Of a stretch of DNA of 64,000 nucleotides, positions 50,721-56,700 are shown piece after piece. This DNA is from Cristatella mucedo (lineage: Eukaryota; Bryozoa; Phylactolaemata; Cristatellidae), in assembly GCA_009760855.2 (NCBI GenBank), contig WPIO01000006.1:819501-883500 (forward strand), given 5' to 3'. The translations under genes were made by a program, and so were the position numbers. The notes under the pieces are model-generated. The model did no database searches and was not told the origin of the DNA. It saw only the letters and a list, made by a program, of their open reading frames with translations. The first letter of the stretch is position 1. Each line of letters begins with the position of its first letter.

Positions 50721-53700
50721 ACAGCGCCGAGTGAATAGGTTTTCAGTCAATTAGCTACATGATGGAAAATTTTGGGCTGTAGTTTTTCGGAGCCCTGCGT
50801 CGATGCCAATCTAATCGCCGGCAGCAAGCTACTGTGTGCTATGGCAACCTGTCATTCCCTCACCATTATTAACGGAGAGCTCGGAGGAGATCCATTAGAC
50901 ATTAAGATGTTCGAGGCCACAAACTGGGAGTTGGAAGAACCTGGTGCATTTATACATTATACTATTTTTATTTATTTATTTATTATTTATTTATTTATTT
51001 TTATTTATTTATTATTTGTATTACTATTATATATATATATACATTTATAGCACGTGCGTTCTATATAGTTTTAAAATTTGCATCACGTAAGTTCATGTTA
51101 AATACGTATAAAAAGTTCAGGGAAGTAGTGAATATGCTTGTCAGGATGCAGCTTCCTTAAGGCCAGGTGACACGCAAGCTCTAAAAATAGCATCCTCACT
51201 GCTAAGACTGCTTGGCCTTGCCGCCCTAATCAGTGGTCCTCACCCCTGCTTATAATTTCTTCTTTCGCTGCATCTATAGCTCTATGACACAATCTTATAC
51301 TGAATATTTAATTTAAGCGATTTAGGCTAATTATTTCTTTAATTTGTGTCAGTAGTTTTTGTTACTATTTAATTTCAATGCAGTACTACTAAGCATCATA
51401 TGCAGGTAGCTGTGCAGTCTGAATCTTGGGAGCAATCGAGTGACAAATATATTCTTTTCTTCAATTGATCAGGAATCCTTACTTTCTAATTATACTTCAT
51501 TATATATTTTACATGTTTAGAGGTGGTAACTAGGCATCGCTTTCTTGTACCACCAGTTTTAGATTTGAAAATTCTAATCTACTCCATCTACAAGTCAACT
51601 CCAACTTTTCTAATCTTGTGCTCAAAATAATAATAGTAATAAAACAGTTGTTATAGCGCCTTTGGAGAACTCAATCAAAAGACACTTTATGTTTGCTGTA
51701 AAGAAAGCATGATGGAATGGTTAGTGGTAGCATGCTCAATGAACAAGCATAACATGGTTAGAGGGACATGCACAGGGTCAGCATGCAAATATGGTTAGTG
51801 GCAGCACGCACAATGTCAGCACAAATAAGCACATTAAGAACGAATCACATATGCCTATTAAATGTGTACGCTTTATGGGTTTTTCAGGGTCCAGAGATAG
51901 GAATTATTCGACAGTTTACGTTCTCATCAAGTTTACAGCGCATGTCCGTCATAACTCGAGAGCTGAACGGGCCGAGCTTTGATATCTACGTGAAAGGGTC
52001 TCCGGAAATGGTCGCATCTCTTAGCTTGCCAGAGACTGTTCCGGCCAACTTCTTTGAAGTTATGTCTGGGTTCACAGCACGTGGATACAGAGTCATTGCA
52101 CTTGCCTATCGGCCGCTGCTAATCAATTACAACAAGGCGCTAAGGGTGGAAAGGTAATATGATAGCCTCAGCCTTCGCTTTTAATAGCAATGAGATCTTG
52201 CTTTAGAATTGCGGTAACCCATAAACTCTTCTCTTTTAAATTCAGACAAGACGTTGAAAAAGATCTGCAGTTTCTAGGCCTTCTCGTCATGGAAAATAAG
52301 CTCAAACCAGAGACAGCTTCTGTCATATCGGAACTTAATTTCGCAAAAATCAGAACGGTCATGGTAACCGGAGACAATATGTTGACGGCATTGAGTGTGG
52401 CAAGAGAATGTGGTCTGGTGCCTGCACAGCAGAGAATTGTGTTGGTATCTGCATTGCCTCCGGCTGGCAAAGCGCCTGCACTGCTAGAGTATCACTATAC
52501 CAGCAGAGTTGAAGATGTGGGAGCCTGTAGCAATGCAATGACAGCTTCCCTTCCGGTACGTAGCAATTGGCAGAGGCATGGCGTTAGAAGCATATGCACG
52601 TTTCGCAGTTGATTTGGAATAAGGAGCCTAAGGCCTCACAAGCCGCCTTAGCTTTTGGTCTGAGAGCTCAGACTTATCAAATCGCTTAGTTGCATAACAG
52701 GCAGAGTGCTCAGAGAAATTGGAATCGGTGTCAGTCTTTGGATCGTGAGTATACGTTGCAAGCATTGAACATTTTGTGAAGCATAATGCCAACGCTCTCG
52801 CATATTTTCATTTACTTACAAAGTTTAAGTTTACTCTGTGCAGATCTTTCTATAATAATAATAATAATAATAATAATTCACTTGATAAAGCGCCCTCAGA
52901 GAACTTAATCTCTCTCTAGGTGCTTTACATTTGCTGTAAAGTGAAATGCAATTGAAAGTTAAGTAAAATCATGCTTGAAAAAACAAACGAAATGAATACT
53001 ATGGTTAGGGGTGACATGCACAGGGTCAGCATGCAAATGTGGTTAGTGGCAGCATGCACAGTGTCAGCACGCATAAGCACATCAAGGACGAATCACAGGG
53101 ACCCACTGAATGCTGTCCTAAATAGGTGTGTTTTTAGGTTCCTTTTAAATGTGGTCAGGTCAGGGGATGTTCTGACGCAGGTCGGGAGAGAGTTCCAGGC
53201 TTTGGGAGCATATGAACTAAATGCACGGTCTCCAAAGGATTTAAGGTTTGTATGAGGTATTTCTAGACTGTTGGATTCCGAAAAGCGGGTGGTACGATGC
53301 TTAGCCTGATGGGGTAGTATATCTGACAGATAGGCTGGAGCCATAGAATGAAGGGACCTAAAAGTGAGCGACAAAACCTTGAAGTCAATCCGTTGCTTGA
53401 CTGGTAGCCAGTGCAGGTCGGCGAGAAATGGAGTAATGTGGCAACTGCGAAGCTCACGACAGACAAGCCTAGCTGCAGAGTTTTGCACCAGCTGCAATCG
53501 CCTGATCGCACATGCTGGTAGGCCAGTGAGCAGTGAGTTGCAGAAGTCGAGACGAGATGTCATGAATGCATGGACCAACTTGGACGTGGTATTTTCATCT
53601 AAACAGGCCCGAATTTTAGCAATGTTATGAAGCTGAAAATAGGCGGATTTGACTGTGGAGCTGATGTGGTCGTCTAACGAGAGGTCGCTTTGGAATATGA

Positions 53701-56700
53701 CACCTAGATATCGAGCTGATTCAACTGGAGATATGCTGGCAAAGCCAATTTTGAGAGTCAGCCTTTCCAATCTCTGGATCACACTGGGTTTACCCATAAC
53801 TAGTAAGTTAGTTTTATTATCGTTAAGTTTTGGAAAATTTGCTGCCATCCATGTGCGGATGTCATCAATGCATGCAGCTAGTGAGTTTAGAGAATTTGAG
53901 GTGCTCGAAGGCTGTGAGGGATCAAAGCAAAGGTACAACTGAGTGTCATCTGCATAGAAGTGAAAGCCTAGATTGTGCTTGGCAATCACATCAGCAAGAG
54001 GCAGAGTATAAACCGTGAAAAGAACCAGACCTAGCACTGAGCCCTGAGGTACTCCATATTTCAGAGGTACTTCAGATGATCTTTGTCCATTCACGTCAAC
54101 ACTCTGGAGTCTCCCACTGAGATAGGACCTGAACCACTGCAAAGCAGTGCCAGTGATGCCCAGGCGAGATGAGAGGCGCTCTAGAAGATCATTGTGATCG
54201 ATGGTATCAAAAGCTGCCGTAAGATCAAGCAAAACAAGCAGAGACACTCTACCCATGTCTGCATTCCTAAGTAGGTCGTTGTATACCCGAAGCAATGCTG
54301 ACTCTGTGGAGTGATTAGCTCTAAAGCCAGACTGGAGCTTACTAGCAAGGTGTGAGGTTTCGATATACGAGTTCGGCTTGTCCGCCACGACCCGTTCGAG
54401 TGTCTTTGATAGGGACGGTAGAAGGGAAACTGGGCGGTAGTTGCTCAAGTTCTCTTGGTCAAGTGTAGCTTTCTTGAGAAGTGGCCTGACTACAGCTTTT
54501 TTGATAGGTGCTGGGACATGACCTGAGGCTAATGACATATTAATTATGTTAGTTATGCATGGCAGCAGCAGATCAATGCAACGTAGGAGCAGGACAGTGG
54601 GAATAGGGTTCAGAGGACTTGTTGTCTTCTTTGATTGAGATACGAACTTTAGGACTAGATCACTAGTGACCTGCTTAAATGCAGACATTGAGGTGCTGCC
54701 AGGAATCGAGGAACAGCATTCTAGTGGGGAGGTTGTCATCGCAGGGATGGATTCCCTGATCTTGTCTATCTTCTGCACAAAGAATCGAGAGAAGCGATCG
54801 GCTAGATCATCATTAGGATAATCAGGTAATGAGCTAATCTGGGAACGGTTGAGGACATGGTTTATTGTCGACATCAGCATTTTTGGGTTGTGCATCAGTG
54901 ATTCAGCAATATTTTTATAAAAACTAGACTTAGCCTTTGCTAGGATCGATTGGTACGACCTACAGTAGTCTTCATATGCCTGTCGATGGACAGCTAGTCC
55001 GGGTATTTTGTATGCTTTTTCAAGCTTTCGTTTAGTAGACTTGGCTAGTTTAATGTCTGCGGTAAACCATAGGCCGTCTGGGCGGGGGCGCACAGTGCGC
55101 TTTGTCAGAGGTGCAAACTCGTCTAGCGTGTCAGCTAGTGTCGTGTTGAAGCTATCTACCAATGATGACAGATCGGAGGGAGGATTGAGCAGCAGAGGTG
55201 AAGCAGATATTCTCGCACGGACAGCATCGATGTCAAGGGTCTTGAGGTTTCGCGATTCACAGGTTATTTTAGAGGAGGATGTGGGCACACACTGTAGATT
55301 GAATGAGATCTGCATGTGGTCAGATAAGCATAATTTGGTAATAATTGGTGATGACAACGTGCAGTTATATGAGAAAATCTGGTCGAGTGTGTGACCCTTG
55401 ATGTGGGTAGGGCCATGCACATGAGCCACGAGAGACAATGAGTCAGTCAATGCACGAAATTAGGTGCTGAAAGCGTCAGATAAGTTATCAAAGTGAACGT
55501 TGAAAGTGAACGTTGAAGTGAACGTTGATTATCAGCTCCAAATGATGAGAAACTAGGTCTTTTGCTGCATTTGTTGCGATATGATGCAGCTAGGCATGGC
55601 CTACAGATTTATAGGTTGTTTTATTTACTTTAAATTGAACTTTATCTCTACGCTTGAGATACAAAAAAGGTTCAAGGTCGAGTCGACAGCCTCATTTATA
55701 TAGCGGTTGCACAGCCTTAATGACTATCAGCACCACTTGCAGTAGGCAATAAAAGATAACCAACTGCAGGACTCCAATCCACGACCTGGGTCTGACGAGC
55801 GAGCGCCTTATCAACGGGCTAACACCTAGGTCTGAGAGTTTCGTTGTCAAAATAATTGCAAAATTATTTTTATTGCATATTAGAAAAAAGTGCTAGCTTA
55901 ATGCCACTTTTGAGTGACACTTTTGGAGAAGATAAATCGTAGAATCCAAATAAAATAAGAGAAAATTCTGTTCGACTTTTAGGGTACAAATGTATTAAAT
56001 ATTCAGTGTGCGACTTGTATTACTCTCAACGGTTAAGCAGGATATACTTTTAATTCAGACTGAACTCTTTAACTGGAATCTATTATTTGGTCGGATGCGT
56101 GTGCATAAACCTTTTGGCTCTACTAAATTTCCATTACAGTTGTATGCCAAAAACCAGAGAGTTAGATAGCTCTGTGTATTCCAGCAACTAAAAAATTGAG
56201 ATGTACATCAACTGACAGTAGAGTTTCTTATTTATAATACACATGAGTAAACAGTTAAAAGAAGAGTGGCTTCAACTGAGTAATATAAAGCATGCTGTAC
56301 AAATGCCTCACTAATAATTCTTACTAATTCATGTTCAGACTTGCGTCACCACATGTTCTGACTTGAACATATTTAAAAATAAACTAAAAACTAATGTATT
56401 TATCACAGCATGTATTGGGTCCCTGTGAATTGACCTTTATGTGCTTATGTGTGCTGACACTGTGCATGCTGCCACTAACCATGCTTGCATGCTGACTCTG
56501 TGCATGTCACTCTTAACCATGGTATTCTTGTTGTTTATTCAGAATGCTACCACCAACCACCCAATCGTACTTCATTTGCAGCAAATATAGAGTGCGTAGA
56601 AAGAGATTGAGTTCTCTGAGGGCGCTATATCAAATGTATTATTCTTATGCCATTATTAATAAGTTTGCTCGTAATCTGTTAACATTAGCATGTAATTAAA

